Shown here one piece after another: positions 55,835 to 64,000 of a stretch of 64,000 nucleotides of DNA. The first letter of the stretch is position 1; the number at the start of each line of letters is the position of its first letter. The notes under the pieces are model-generated. The model saw only the letters and a program-made list of their open reading frames with translations, did no database searches and was not told the origin of the DNA. The stretch spans positions 2,232,001-2,296,000 of the forward strand of contig NZ_CP072036.1 in assembly GCF_018847375.1 (NCBI RefSeq), given 5' to 3'. The DNA is from Akkermansia massiliensis (GTDB taxonomy: Bacteria > Verrucomicrobiota > Verrucomicrobiia > Verrucomicrobiales > Akkermansiaceae). The position numbers and the translations under genes are program-made.

Positions 55835-56105
55835 TCCTATGCATTTCCCGTGGGACGTGTGCCTCACGTTCCACGGGGAAGCAAAAGTAAGTTCGATACG
55901 AAGGTCTGTGCTAGGTTCATTGTTCCGGGTTCTCCGTTCATAAGCGATTCTATTCGATTTTTTTACGAATTTGCATAACGCCTTATGAGATAATTCAAAT
56001 CTACCCCTCACCTCGGACAAGAGCCGTGCCGGTTTAAAGATACGTATCAGCCTTCCGCCTCTCCCCCTTGTTTTTTGCTGTTGTGCGGGCTGGCATTCCA
56101 TGCGC
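55835..56105. other. Intergenic region after AIPR-like gene
   Basis: No gene supported. CATTTCCCGTGGGACGTG and CACGTTCCACGGGG (55845-55878) form a loose inverted repeat that may terminate the AIPR-like gene. Further on the sequence returns to host composition. Confidence 0.35.
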
Positions 56106-56138
56106 AAAAAAGGCGGCTCCGTGATGTACGGAGCCGCC
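56106..56138 (-). terminator. Terminator of the outer-membrane protein gene
   Basis: On the minus strand a perfect 11-bp stem GGCGGCTCCGT/ACGGAGCCGCC with a 5-base loop (56112-56138) is followed by TTTTTT. Confidence 0.92.
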
Positions 56139-56169
56139 GGGAGGCAGTAATGAACTCAATGATTAATTG

Positions 56170-56772
56170 TTAGAAGTTCCAGGAGAAGCCCAGCTTGATG
56201 GTGTGGTAGCCGGGATCACTGTAGCCCTGAATCTGGTAATATTCATAGCCGATCAGGAAGTCAGCGCTCTTGGAGATGCTGAACTTGAACCCGGCCTGGG
56301 CTGCCCAGGAAAACTTGGTGGTGGAGATGGTGTGGGAACGGCTCCCGTCTTCCAGCCCGTGGATGGTGGTTTTAATGTCTCCGTACGTGGCGCCCGCCTT
56401 GCCGCCCAGATAGAACATCGTGTAATCGCCGATGGGGAGGTTCAGCGTATAACCGGCCATCATCGGAACGTAGGTGGAGCGGACGCTGGCGGTATAGGGG
56501 CCGCTGATGCCCAGGTCATGCACGCTGGGATGGTGGGAGCCTGCCAGAATGCCGCCGTTCAGGGAAATCTGATGAACAATGCTGCCGGTTTCAATGTAAT
56601 TGAAAATGCTCAGATTGCCGCCGGCCACGTTGGGCATGGCATCCTTTGTGGCGATGCCGTAAGCTCCTTCCAGGGACATGCCGAACTGGCCGTCGTATTT
56701 GTCGGCGTGGTAGGCATTGGCGGCGGACACGGAGGCCACGAGGGCCAAACCTAGCAGTATAGTCTTGTTCAT
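56170..56772 (-). CDS. Small outer-membrane beta-barrel protein
   Basis: 200 residues. Signal peptide MNKTILLGLALVASVSAANA with cleavage near ANA-YH. The mature part is an eight-strand-type barrel: alternating aromatic and polar residues (MFYLGGKAGATYG, FSWAAQAGFKFSIS, ADFLIGYEYYQIQGY) and a final Phe in LGFSWNF, the usual signal for BamA-dependent insertion. It resembles OmpA/OmpW-like small barrels in general but no precise family can be named. Single gene with a strong terminator, divergent from the deaminase gene. Confidence 0.8.
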   Translation of the reverse strand: MNKTILLGLALVASVSAANAYHADKYDGQFGMSLEGAYGIATKDAMPNVAGGNLSIFNYIETGSIVHQISLNGGILAGSHHPSVHDLGISGPYTASVRSTYVPMMAGYTLNLPIGDYTMFYLGGKAGATYGDIKTTIHGLEDGSRSHTISTTKFSWAAQAGFKFSISKSADFLIGYEYYQIQGYSDPGYHTIKLGFSWNF

Positions 56773-56919
56773 ATGGGGATAAATGGTGAATTTAACTGTG
56801 GTTCATTCTTGGCAGTTTTCTCTTTTGAAGTCAAACATGAAATGTCAAATTTGCATGAAATCCCCGGGCTCCGGGAGATGAAGTTGCCAGAACGGGCCCG
56901 GTGGGGTACATTCTGCGCC

Positions 56920-58242
56920 ATGGAACAACAAGCGTGTGATTTGCTGGTGACCGCTTCCCGCATGCTGGCGGGCGCGGAACAGGCCGGCGCCGCCGGAAAT
57001 GCGGCCGTCGCCATCCGGGACGGGAAAATTCTGGAAACGGGGAGCGCCGCGGAACTGGAAACCAGGTGGAAGCCCGCCGCCCGCAGGGACCTGGGAAACG
57101 TTCTGCTGATGCCGGGGCTGGTCAATGCCCATACGCACGTTCCGATGACCTTCTTGCGCGGCTTTGCGGATGACCTGCCTCTGATGGAATGGCTGACCGG
57201 GCATATTTTCCCGGTGGAAGGCCGCCTGACGGACAGAATCGTCTCCCTGGGAGCGCGTCTGGGCATGTATGAAATGATGCGGACGGGCACGACGGCTTTT
57301 GTGGACTCCTACCTGCTGGAAATCAACGTGCTCCGGGAGGTGGAGCGCATGGGAATGCGCTGTGTGGGCGGGGAGGCTCTTTTTGCGTTTCCTTCCCCGG
57401 CGTACGGCGGATGGGATGCGGCGGAAGCCTTGTACCGGGAGCAGGCGGCGCGCTTTGCGGGCCGCGGCAGGGTGCAGGTGGCCCTGATGCCGCACAGCGT
57501 GTACACTACCAGTGACGACGTGCTCCGGCGTTCCATGAAGCTGGCGGAGGAACTGGACCTGATGCTGCATATCCATCTGTCCGAATCCGCCGGAGAAGTG
57601 GAGCAGTGCCGCTCCCTGCACGGGGACAGGCGCCCGGTGGCTTATGCCCGGGACATGGGGCTGCTGAATGAACGCACCGTGCTGGCCCACATGGTGGACG
57701 TGACGGATGAGGAACTGGAACTGGTAGCCTCTTCCGGAGCGGCAATCGCCCACAACCCGGTCAGCAATTTGAAACTGGCGTCCGGCTTCGCCCGCGTGCG
57801 GGACATGGTTCGGGCCGGCATTTCCGTCTCCCTGGGAACGGACGGAGCGTGCAGCAACAACAGCCTGGACATGTTTGAAACGATGAAGCTGGCCGCCATT
57901 CTTGCCAAGGGATGCAGCGGGGACGCCACCGCGGTGCCTGCCGTGCAGGCGCTGAACATGGCAACGGCGGAAGGCGCGCGCATCTTCCGGACGCCGGGGC
58001 TGGGAACGCTGGCTCCGGGAGCTCCCGCGGACATGATTGCCCTGGATATGGATGAACCGAACCTCTGCCCGATTTTCAACGAAGCGTCCCATGCCGTTTA
58101 TGCCGCTTCCGGCAAGGACTGCGTGTTCACCATGGTGGAAGGGAACATCCTGTACGACCACGGAACCTACACGGACGGCCTGTATGCGGACACCGCCGCG
58201 GAAATGCGGGACCTGGTGGAGTGGGTGAAGGGGAAGGAATAA
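56920..58242 (+). CDS. 5-methylthioadenosine/S-adenosylhomocysteine deaminase-type amidohydrolase
   Basis: 440 residues from the ATG at 56920 (MEQQACDLLVTASRML); 56878 and 56773 are upstream in-frame ATGs that would add residues unlike the family. Amidohydrolase superfamily: metal site NAHTHVPMTFLRGFADDLPL, MMRTGTTAFVDSY, HSVYTTSDD, HIHLSESAGEVEQC, AHMVDVTDEEL, HNPVSNLKLASG and SLGTDGACSNNSLDMFE. This set is the MtaD/SAH-deaminase subgroup, which deaminates adenosine-type nucleosides such as MTA or SAH to inosine forms. Cytoplasmic. Link to the methionine/polyamine cycle is plausible because polyamine and SAM chemistry release MTA or SAH. Confidence 0.88.
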   Translation: MEQQACDLLVTASRMLAGAEQAGAAGNAAVAIRDGKILETGSAAELETRWKPAARRDLGNVLLMPGLVNAHTHVPMTFLRGFADDLPLMEWLTGHIFPVEGRLTDRIVSLGARLGMYEMMRTGTTAFVDSYLLEINVLREVERMGMRCVGGEALFAFPSPAYGGWDAAEALYREQAARFAGRGRVQVALMPHSVYTTSDDVLRRSMKLAEELDLMLHIHLSESAGEVEQCRSLHGDRRPVAYARDMGLLNERTVLAHMVDVTDEELELVASSGAAIAHNPVSNLKLASGFARVRDMVRAGISVSLGTDGACSNNSLDMFETMKLAAILAKGCSGDATAVPAVQALNMATAEGARIFRTPGLGTLAPGAPADMIALDMDEPNLCPIFNEASHAVYAASGKDCVFTMVEGNILYDHGTYTDGLYADTAAEMRDLVEWVKGKE

Positions 58243-58395
58243 AGACGGAAGACTAAATACAAAAGAGAAAATAGTCTTTAACAGGCATTTCCCCTCTATT
58301 TAATCTTTCTTCTTTTGTCATTGGGGCGCCGTTCAGGCGGCGCATGCTCATATTCCTTCTTTACCCGCAAGGGGGGATGCCTTTATAGTAATTTC

Positions 58396-59784
58396 ATGCA
58401 ATATGATCTCATCGTCATTGGTGGAGGCCCTGCCGGCTATGTGGGCGCCATCCGCGCCGCCCAGCTGGGAAAATCCGTGGTGTGCGTGGAACGCGACCGG
58501 GTAGGGGGCACCTGTTTGAACTGGGGTTGCATCCCCACCAAGGCGCTTCTGAAAAATGCGGAGGCTTACCTGACCGTGACGGCCCGGGCCAAGGAATTCG
58601 GCATGACGGTGGAAGGCGTCAGCGTGGACTGGAGCGAGGTGATCGGCCGTTCCCGCAAGGTCAGCGACCGCCTTGCCGGCGGCGTGGGTTTCCTGTTTAA
58701 GAAAAACAAGGTGGACTCCGTTACGGGAGAAGCCTCCATCACCGCCCCCGGCAAGGTGGAAGTGAAGGCCGCCGACGGAATGACGAGCGTTCTGGAAGGA
58801 AAAAACATCCTCATCAGTACCGGCTGCGTCACCCGCACGGTGCCCAGCCTGCCCCTCAACGGCGCCACCATCATCGGTTCCAGGGAAGCCATGGTGCTGG
58901 AAAAGCGGCCTGAAAGCATGATCATCATCGGTTCCGGCGCCATTGGCACGGAATTCGCCTACATTTACAACTCCTTCGGCACCAAGGTAACGCTCATTGA
59001 AGCGCTCCCGCGCATGCTTCCCAATGAAGACGACGATTCCTGCCAGACGCTGGAACGCGCGTTCAAGAAGCAGGGCATCAAGGTCATGACGGGAGCCTCC
59101 GTGGAATCCGTCACGGAAACCTGCGACGGCAAGGTCAAGGCCAACGTGAAAAACAGCAAGGGACAGGAAGAGGAAATCACGGCGGACGTCTGCCTGGTGG
59201 CCATCGGCGTGAAGCCGGTCGTTCCCGCCGCTCCCGGCCTGGAGCTGACGGAAAAGGGATTCATCAAGGTGAATGACCGCTACGCCACATCCATTCCCGG
59301 CGTTTACGCGGCGGGCGACGTGATCGGCGGCGTGCTGCTGGCGCATACGGCCACCTTTGAAGCCGTGCAGGCCGTGGAAGGCATGTTTAATCCGGACTAC
59401 CAGCCCAGGCAGGTCGGCTTCTTCCCAAGCTGCACGTACTGCTACCCGCAGGTGGCTTCCGTGGGTAAAACGGAACGCGCCCTCAAGGAAGCGGGCGTGG
59501 AGTACAAGGTGGGCAAATTCCCCTTCCAGGCCATTGGCAAGGCTGTGGCCGCCGGAGAAACGGACGGCTTCGTGAAAACCCTGTACGGCGCCAAACACGG
59601 CGAACTGCTGGGCGCCCACATCGTGGGGCCGGAAGCCACGGAACTGATTGCCACGCTGGGCGTTGGCATTCAGGCGGAACTGACGGACGAGGATATTCAC
59701 GCCACCATCTTTGCCCATCCCACGCTGTCGGAGGCCATCCATGAATCCATGCTGGCTTCCGAGGGAATCGCCATCCACATGTAA
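58396..59784 (+). CDS. lpdA: Dihydrolipoyl dehydrogenase (E3)
   Basis: FAD/NAD flavoprotein that reoxidises the lipoyl arm of 2-oxo acid dehydrogenases. 462 residues from the ATG at 58396; the frame from 58315 adds 27 unrelated residues. FAD motif VIGGGPAGY, redox pair in GGTCLNWGC (C40, C45), NAD site IIGSGAIGTEFAYI, second FAD motif GVYAAGDVIGG, and the C-terminal dimer region AHPTLSEAIHESM with the active-site His. It lies close to sucB and sucA (E2 and E1), which face it; only the AT-rich two-gene cassette separates them. Ends with a strong terminator. Confidence 0.96.
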   Translation: MQYDLIVIGGGPAGYVGAIRAAQLGKSVVCVERDRVGGTCLNWGCIPTKALLKNAEAYLTVTARAKEFGMTVEGVSVDWSEVIGRSRKVSDRLAGGVGFLFKKNKVDSVTGEASITAPGKVEVKAADGMTSVLEGKNILISTGCVTRTVPSLPLNGATIIGSREAMVLEKRPESMIIIGSGAIGTEFAYIYNSFGTKVTLIEALPRMLPNEDDDSCQTLERAFKKQGIKVMTGASVESVTETCDGKVKANVKNSKGQEEEITADVCLVAIGVKPVVPAAPGLELTEKGFIKVNDRYATSIPGVYAAGDVIGGVLLAHTATFEAVQAVEGMFNPDYQPRQVGFFPSCTYCYPQVASVGKTERALKEAGVEYKVGKFPFQAIGKAVAAGETDGFVKTLYGAKHGELLGAHIVGPEATELIATLGVGIQAELTDEDIHATIFAHPTLSEAIHESMLASEGIAIHM

Positions 59785-59816
59785 AATAATATAATTTTCT
59801 TTAGAAAGGATATTTA

Positions 59817-59862
59817 AAATCTATCATTCCTGCAGTTTTACGGGGAATGATAGATTTTTTTG
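59817..59862 (+). terminator. Terminator of lpdA
   Basis: AAATCTATCATTCC (59817-59830) and GGAATGATAGATTT (59844-59857) form a perfect 14-bp stem followed by a T-run. It closes lpdA just before the AT-rich cassette. Confidence 0.9.
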
Positions 59863-59919
59863 ATATATTTAGTTTTATGGTTGACTAATTAAGATTTATA
59901 AGCTATATATAAAAATACT

Positions 59920-60840
59920 ATGGAATCATCAAAAAGATTCAATATATATAGAATAATCAAAGAAGGTTTGTTCATTCATGAAGAACAGATTATCAAAAGT
60001 TTAAAAATAACTCCTGATGTTCCTAGTACTAAAGGCGTCCATTGGACTCTTTCTGGAATTGAGGAAAGAGAGTTACAATCAGACTCGAATGAAACGCTTA
60101 ATATTATTTTTGGAGAACTTATTCAATATCGTGAAAAGGATCAATTTGAACGACTTGATCGTAAAGTCAAACAAATAAAATCATATTTCGTTGATGATAA
60201 CATTATTACCAGAAGAATGTTTTTGTATATACCAAAATATTCTGGTATTATTTTAGAACAAGTTCCTTCTAGAGATGAGGTGGCATCAAGAAATTACTTA
60301 GTTAAGCTTATTAATAAGGGGCTTCAGCTGTTATTAATACCTGGGAATTGTACAATTGAAACAATTTCAGATTTAAGAAAAATTAGCGCTAAGATTAAGG
60401 AGTTAAATGAAATAACATTTATTCAAGCTTCTATTACTCCTTCTAATCCTATTTATAATCCTATTTGGCATAAATTAGATGAAAGTTTACGTTCACGCAA
60501 CGCTGAACGTTTGACGATAAGTGAACGTGCTCGTATGTCTTCTAATGAAGGATTGAAAACGAAGATAAAAGAATGTTTGGATGAAGGGGAAAATTTAAAT
60601 TATTCTTCGGATCGTTCATATTCAATATTGGATGCTGGTTTTATGATGGCTTTGGATGGTTATGGTCAAGCAACTATTAAAGGAAGAGCTCTAGGGAGTG
60701 CAAAAATAAAGACAATTAAAACAGCTGATACACAGGAACATTTCGAGAGTGACGCGAATGCGAGCCGTGGTAAATTAGCGAAAATTTCTATATCTAAATT
60801 TAATAAATTAGCAAAAGAAAGAAAATGGAGAAAGAATTAA
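59920..60840 (+). CDS. AT-rich cytoplasmic protein of unknown function (cassette gene 1)
   Basis: 306 residues; codon use is strongly AT-biased, unlike lpdA and sucB on both sides. No signal peptide or membrane helix. I recognise no family. The N-terminus (RFNIYRIIKEGLFIHEEQII) is charged and helical; residues about 60-110 (GELIQYREKDQFERLDRKVK, then RRMFLYIPKYSGIILEQ) and about 130-205 (IETISDLRKISAKIKELNEI, ITPSNPIYNPIWHKLDESLR) look like an alpha/beta domain; the C-terminal 70 residues are basic and could bind nucleic acid. It overlaps the next gene by 16 bases. A sensor or effector of a two-gene defence-type cassette is an inference from size, composition and arrangement. Confidence 0.7.
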   Translation: MESSKRFNIYRIIKEGLFIHEEQIIKSLKITPDVPSTKGVHWTLSGIEERELQSDSNETLNIIFGELIQYREKDQFERLDRKVKQIKSYFVDDNIITRRMFLYIPKYSGIILEQVPSRDEVASRNYLVKLINKGLQLLLIPGNCTIETISDLRKISAKIKELNEITFIQASITPSNPIYNPIWHKLDESLRSRNAERLTISERARMSSNEGLKTKIKECLDEGENLNYSSDRSYSILDAGFMMALDGYGQATIKGRALGSAKIKTIKTADTQEHFESDANASRGKLAKISISKFNKLAKERKWRKN

Positions 60841-61334
60841 GAATAAATGATAAAATAAAATATTTATTTATTGGGACTTTCTTTAGCTGGGAATTTTTTA
60901 TATTACTTATATGTATTCTTTTTCTATGGGGAAGGTGGGGTGAGGTATGGATTGTTGAACATCTTAGTTGGGTGAAATCTGCTGAATGGTTAAATGAGGT
61001 ATTAAAAATAATTTTTGTCGGACCATTTTATTGGTACTGGTTAGTTTTTAAAACTTATCAACCTTTGACACGGGTAGATTGCGTGGAACAAAAACATTAT
61101 GTTAATTGGAAATATTTTCCAATTGTAAAATTATATCATAAGATATCTTGTTATTGGTGCCTTTTTTGTGGCATAGCTTCTGTAAGTAGTTTATTAATAG
61201 CTAAAGGAGAGATTTCTTATATAACTTTAGTTATATGCGTGGGTGCTAATTTGATTTCATGGAAAAGCTTCGAATCCACGAAATTAGCTGCAGATGCTAA
61301 AGACGAAATATATCAAAAATATTCAGTTCAATAG
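60825..61334 (+). CDS. Four-helix membrane protein (cassette gene 2)
   Basis: 169 residues with four hydrophobic segments: about 13-36 ([13 protein letters not shown]), 58-76 ([14 protein letters not shown]), 107-126 ([18 protein letters not shown]) and 130-146. The tails are charged and probably cytoplasmic. Start overlaps gene 1 by 16 bases, so coupled translation is expected. The stop lies seven bases inside the 3' end of sucB on the other strand, so the cassette abuts sucB exactly. A small four-helix membrane protein with a cytosolic partner of about 300 residues recalls KwaA/KwaB of the Kiwa system in layout, but I see no proof of homology. Confidence 0.65.
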   Translation: MEKELRINDKIKYLFIGTFFSWEFFILLICILFLWGRWGEVWIVEHLSWVKSAEWLNEVLKIIFVGPFYWYWLVFKTYQPLTRVDCVEQKHYVNWKYFPIVKLYHKISCYWCLFCGIASVSSLLIAKGEISYITLVICVGANLISWKSFESTKLAADAKDEIYQKYSVQ

Positions 61335-62455
61335 GAAATGACCGGATTTTCCACGGCGTTTTTCACGGCAATGAGGAATTGCACGGCCTGCTTGCCGTCC
61401 ACCAGGCGGTGGTCATAGGAAAGGGCCAGGTACATCATGGGCCGGGCGACGATCTGGCCGTCCCGGACCATGGGGCGTTCCTGAATGGCGTGCATGCCCA
61501 GAATGCCGCTCTGGGGCGGGTTCAGAATGGGGGTGGAGAGCAGGGAACCGTAGGTTCCCCCGTTGGAGATGGTGAAGCAGCCCCCTTGCAGGTCCTGCAT
61601 GGACAAGCTTCCGCCGCGCACTTTTTCCGTCAGGGCGGCGAGTTCCAGTTCCAGCTCCGGGAGCGTTTTCCGGTCGCAGTCCCGCAGCACGGGGACCACG
61701 AGGCCCTTGTCCGTGCCGATGGCTACGGAAATATCGTAATACAGGTTTTCCACGATGTCCGTGCCGTCAATTCTGGCGTTGACCTGGGGCACTTCCTGAA
61801 GGGCCTTGACCACCGCCTTGATGAAGAAGCTCATGAAACCGAGCTTGGTGCCGTACCGTTCCCGGTACGCCGCATTGAATTGTTTGCGGAGCTCCATCAC
61901 GGCGGACATGTCGCACTCGTTAAAAGTGGTGAGGATGGCCGCCTGATGCTGGGCCTCCACCAGCCGGGCCGCGATGGTGCGGCGCAGGGGGCTCATGGGT
62001 TTCCTGATGAAACGCGAGGGAGCCTCCTTTTCAGGCTTTCCGCTCTCTCCAGCGGAATTCTGTTCCGGGGCGGACATTTGCTTTTCCGATTTTTGCTCCG
62101 GGGATTCAGTCCTGGCGGCGGGGGCTGTGGAAGAGGGTTCCTCCCGTGTTTCCGGCGCTGTGGTTTTCTCCGGTTCCGGCGGCGCGGGAGCCTCTTCCTT
62201 TTCCGGTGCGGCGGCGGTTCCGGCAGCGGAGGAGATATGGCCCAGGACAGCCCCGATAGGAGCTTCCGCTCCTTCCGGGACGAGGATTTCCAGCACGCCG
62301 CTTTCGTCCGCCTCCAGGTCCGTGGAAACCTTGTCTGTTTCCAGCGTTACCAGGGTGTCGCCTTTGGCTACCGTGTCACCGGCATTCTTGTGCCACGCGG
62401 CTACGGTGGCGGTGGTGATGGATTCTCCGAAGTTGGGGATCAGGATGTCGCTCAT
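61328..62455 (-). CDS. sucB: Dihydrolipoyllysine succinyltransferase, 2-oxoglutarate dehydrogenase E2
   Basis: TCA-cycle E2 core enzyme, 375 residues. N-terminal lipoyl domain (1 to about 78) with lipoylated K42 in [10 protein letters not shown]. Then a long Pro/Ala/Glu/Ser linker (about 80-145). The catalytic acyltransferase domain starts at [15 protein letters not shown] and ends with [15 protein letters not shown] (H349, D353). The peripheral subunit-binding domain that usually sits between lipoyl and catalytic domains is not visible; the linker goes straight into the catalytic domain, and total length is about 30 residues below the E. coli protein. Fifteen bases separate the upstream sucA stop from this start. 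Confidence 0.95.
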   Translation of the reverse strand: MSDILIPNFGESITTATVAAWHKNAGDTVAKGDTLVTLETDKVSTDLEADESGVLEILVPEGAEAPIGAVLGHISSAAGTAAAPEKEEAPAPPEPEKTTAPETREEPSSTAPAARTESPEQKSEKQMSAPEQNSAGESGKPEKEAPSRFIRKPMSPLRRTIAARLVEAQHQAAILTTFNECDMSAVMELRKQFNAAYRERYGTKLGFMSFFIKAVVKALQEVPQVNARIDGTDIVENLYYDISVAIGTDKGLVVPVLRDCDRKTLPELELELAALTEKVRGGSLSMQDLQGGCFTISNGGTYGSLLSTPILNPPQSGILGMHAIQERPMVRDGQIVARPMMYLALSYDHRLVDGKQAVQFLIAVKNAVENPVISY

Positions 62456-62470
62456 GGGAGGAAGATGGGT

Positions 62471-64000
62471 TCAGGATTGCGCCCGCGGCCCGAAGGCGGT
62501 GGCGATGAGTCTTTTTTGCGCGGCGGCGTGCAGGGCCTTGGCTCCCTCCGCAGGGCAGGCCATGGGCGGCCGCCCCGCATAGCGGAAGGAGGTGGCGAAG
62601 AGGCGCCCCAGCCTGTTCCGCAGGTGGCCCCAGGCCCCCATGTTGGAGGGTTCCTCCTGGCACCAGACGAAGTCGCGCACCTTCTGGTAGGGGGCCAGCA
62701 GGTAGGTGAGCTGTTCCTGGGCCAGCGGATAGATTTGTTCCAGGCGGATAATGATTGTGTCTGAAATGTTCCGTTCCTTCCGGTAGGCGGCTAGGTCATA
62801 GTAAACTTTCCCGGTGCAGAAGACGGCGCGCGTTACCTGGTCCGGCGCGGGAGCGTCCGGGTCCGGCAGCACTTCGTGGAAACGGGAGGGGGCCAGGAAT
62901 TCCCGGTGCGGGGAGATGGCCTCCGGACGGGAGAGCAGGCTTTTGGGCGTGAAGACGATCAGGGGCTTGTGCACGTTCTGGTGCACCTGGCGGCGCAGGG
63001 CGTGGAAGTACTGCGCCGGGGTGGTGGGGTTGATGACCTGCATGTTGTCGTCCGCGCACAGCTGGAGATAGCGTTCCATGCGGGCGCTGGAGTGTTCCGA
63101 GCCCGCCCCTTCATAGCCGTGGGGCAGCAGCAGCACAATACGGTTTTTCTGGTGCCATTTGGCCTCCGCGGCCGCAATGAACTGGTCCACAATAACCTGT
63201 GCTCCGTTGGCGAAGTCCCCGAACTGGGCCTCCCACATGACCAGCGCGTCCGGGCTTTCCAGAGCATAGCCGTATTCAAAGCCCAGCACGGAGGCTTCCG
63301 ACAGGGAGGAGTTGTAAATGCGGAAAGCGGTAGTGCCGTGGTTCAGCTTTTCCAGAGGAGTGTACAGGGAGCCGTCATTGAAGTCATGCAGGACGGCGTG
63401 CCGCTGGGAGAAGGTGCCGCGCTGGCAGTCCTGGCCGGACAGGCGCACGGTGTGGTTTTCCGCGAGCAGGCTGCCCCAGGCCAGGGCTTCCGCCATGGCC
63501 CAGTCCAGCAGTCCGCCTTCCCGGAAGGCCTCCCGGCGGCGGGCCAGGAAGCGTTTTTCCAGCGTGGGGTGGGGCGTGAAGCCGTCCGGCAGTTCCGTAA
63601 GGATATCTCCGATGCGCTGGAACAGCTCCGGGCTGATTCCCGTCCGTACGCTGGTACGCGGGATGGGCGTTTCATCCGCATCCTGCGCGGTGGCGGGCAG
63701 GATGTAGTCCGCGGGGTTTTCCTTCATTTGCAGGTAGGCCTGTTCCATGCCTTCCCAAAGGTCTTTCCGGATGTCCTGCTCCTGCTGTTCCGTCAATTCC
63801 CCGCGCTCCCTGAGCGCCGTTCCGTACAGGGCTGCGGCGGTGGGGCGCGCCTCAATCCGCTTGGTCTGCATGGGTGCGGTGAAGGCGGCCTGGTCCGTTT
63901 CATTGTGGCCCAGGCGGCGGTAGCAGTACATGTCCAGAATGATGTCCCGCCCGAACTTCTGGCGGAACTGGAGCGCGAATTCCGCCGCCCACACCAGGTC
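62471..64000 (-). CDS. sucA: 2-oxoglutarate dehydrogenase E1, C-terminal part
   Basis: Thiamine-diphosphate-dependent E1. Only the last 509 residues are inside the window; the gene continues past 64000. Seen: the transketolase-like core (DIILDMYCYRRLGHNETDQA, VRLSGQDCQRGTFSQRHAVL, FEYGYALESPDALVMWEAQF, GDFANGAQVIVDQFI) and the C-terminal regulatory/TK C domain (LLPHGYEGAGSEHSSARMER, NPTTPAQYFHALRRQ, RHHE-like replacement by FHEVLPD, WCQEEPSNMGAW). Typical SucA sequence order with no break. First gene before sucB on the minus strand. Confidence 0.96.
   Translation of the reverse strand, partial: DLVWAAEFALQFRQKFGRDIILDMYCYRRLGHNETDQAAFTAPMQTKRIEARPTAAALYGTALRERGELTEQQEQDIRKDLWEGMEQAYLQMKENPADYILPATAQDADETPIPRTSVRTGISPELFQRIGDILTELPDGFTPHPTLEKRFLARRREAFREGGLLDWAMAEALAWGSLLAENHTVRLSGQDCQRGTFSQRHAVLHDFNDGSLYTPLEKLNHGTTAFRIYNSSLSEASVLGFEYGYALESPDALVMWEAQFGDFANGAQVIVDQFIAAAEAKWHQKNRIVLLLPHGYEGAGSEHSSARMERYLQLCADDNMQVINPTTPAQYFHALRRQVHQNVHKPLIVFTPKSLLSRPEAISPHREFLAPSRFHEVLPDPDAPAPDQVTRAVFCTGKVYYDLAAYRKERNISDTIIIRLEQIYPLAQEQLTYLLAPYQKVRDFVWCQEEPSNMGAWGHLRNRLGRLFATSFRYAGRPPMACPAEGAKALHAAAQKRLIATAFGPRAQS

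Overview
The window looks like a mucin-degrading Verrucomicrobiota chromosome, most probably Akkermansia. The reasons are the density of secreted glycosidases for host O-glycans (sulfatase, three GH2, GH20, GH35), a salvage-type cobamide cluster carrying the remodelling gene cbiR (a gene I recall being described from A. muciniphila), and the GC-rich codon use of the core genes. The species call is inference; no rRNA is present.

Layout. 0.2-6.7 kb: secreted sulfatase, a lipoprotein, and a polyamine pair (carboxynorspermidine decarboxylase and arginine decarboxylase). 6.8-7.9 kb: a solitary tyrosine recombinase with an 18-bp palindrome at its start. 8.2-20.2 kb: three GH2 beta-galactosidase-type enzymes, rarA on the other strand, and a GH20 hexosaminidase. 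20.5-24.2 kb: a YcaC-like hydrolase / ABM-membrane protein / YtcJ-like amidohydrolase operon and a small monooxygenase. 24.3-29.3 kb: a membrane protein, a 1.3-kb gap without a convincing gene, a PPi-type phosphofructokinase and a GntR-type regulator. 29.3-34.1 kb: an accessory island (phage-tail-like pair, polysaccharide pyruvyl transferase-like gene, an Rhs tip fragment and a candidate immunity gene) ending at tRNA-Leu(CAA). 34.2-38.4 kb: a large autotransporter with a cobalamin riboswitch in its leader. 38.6-48.9 kb: an acyltransferase, then cobU-cbiR-cobS-cobT-cbiB-cobD/cobQ on the minus strand, and a divergent BtuB-like TonB receptor with a second cobalamin riboswitch. 49.0-53.5 kb: a family 5 solute-binding protein and a GH35 beta-galactosidase. 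53.5-55.8 kb: an accessory AIPR-like gene with a structured leader. 56.2-59.8 kb: a small outer-membrane protein, an MTA/SAH deaminase-like amidohydrolase and lpdA. 59.9-61.3 kb: an AT-rich two-gene cassette wedged between lpdA and the convergent sucB-sucA (2-oxoglutarate dehydrogenase); sucA runs off the window.

How it works together. Sulfatase, beta-galactosidases and hexosaminidase remove the sulfate, galactose and GlcNAc caps of mucin glycans outside the cytoplasm. The cobamide block takes up corrinoids (BtuB), strips unwanted lower ligands (CbiR) and rebuilds the nucleotide loop (CobU/CobS/CobT, with CbiB, CobD and CobQ for the aminopropanol arm and side-chain amidation). The two riboswitches would tie corrinoid import and, unexpectedly, a surface autotransporter to the cobalamin level. 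The best places for undescribed biology are the 59.9-61.3 kb cassette, the AIPR-like gene with its start-codon hairpin, the Rhs tip/immunity locus and the B12-riboswitch autotransporter.
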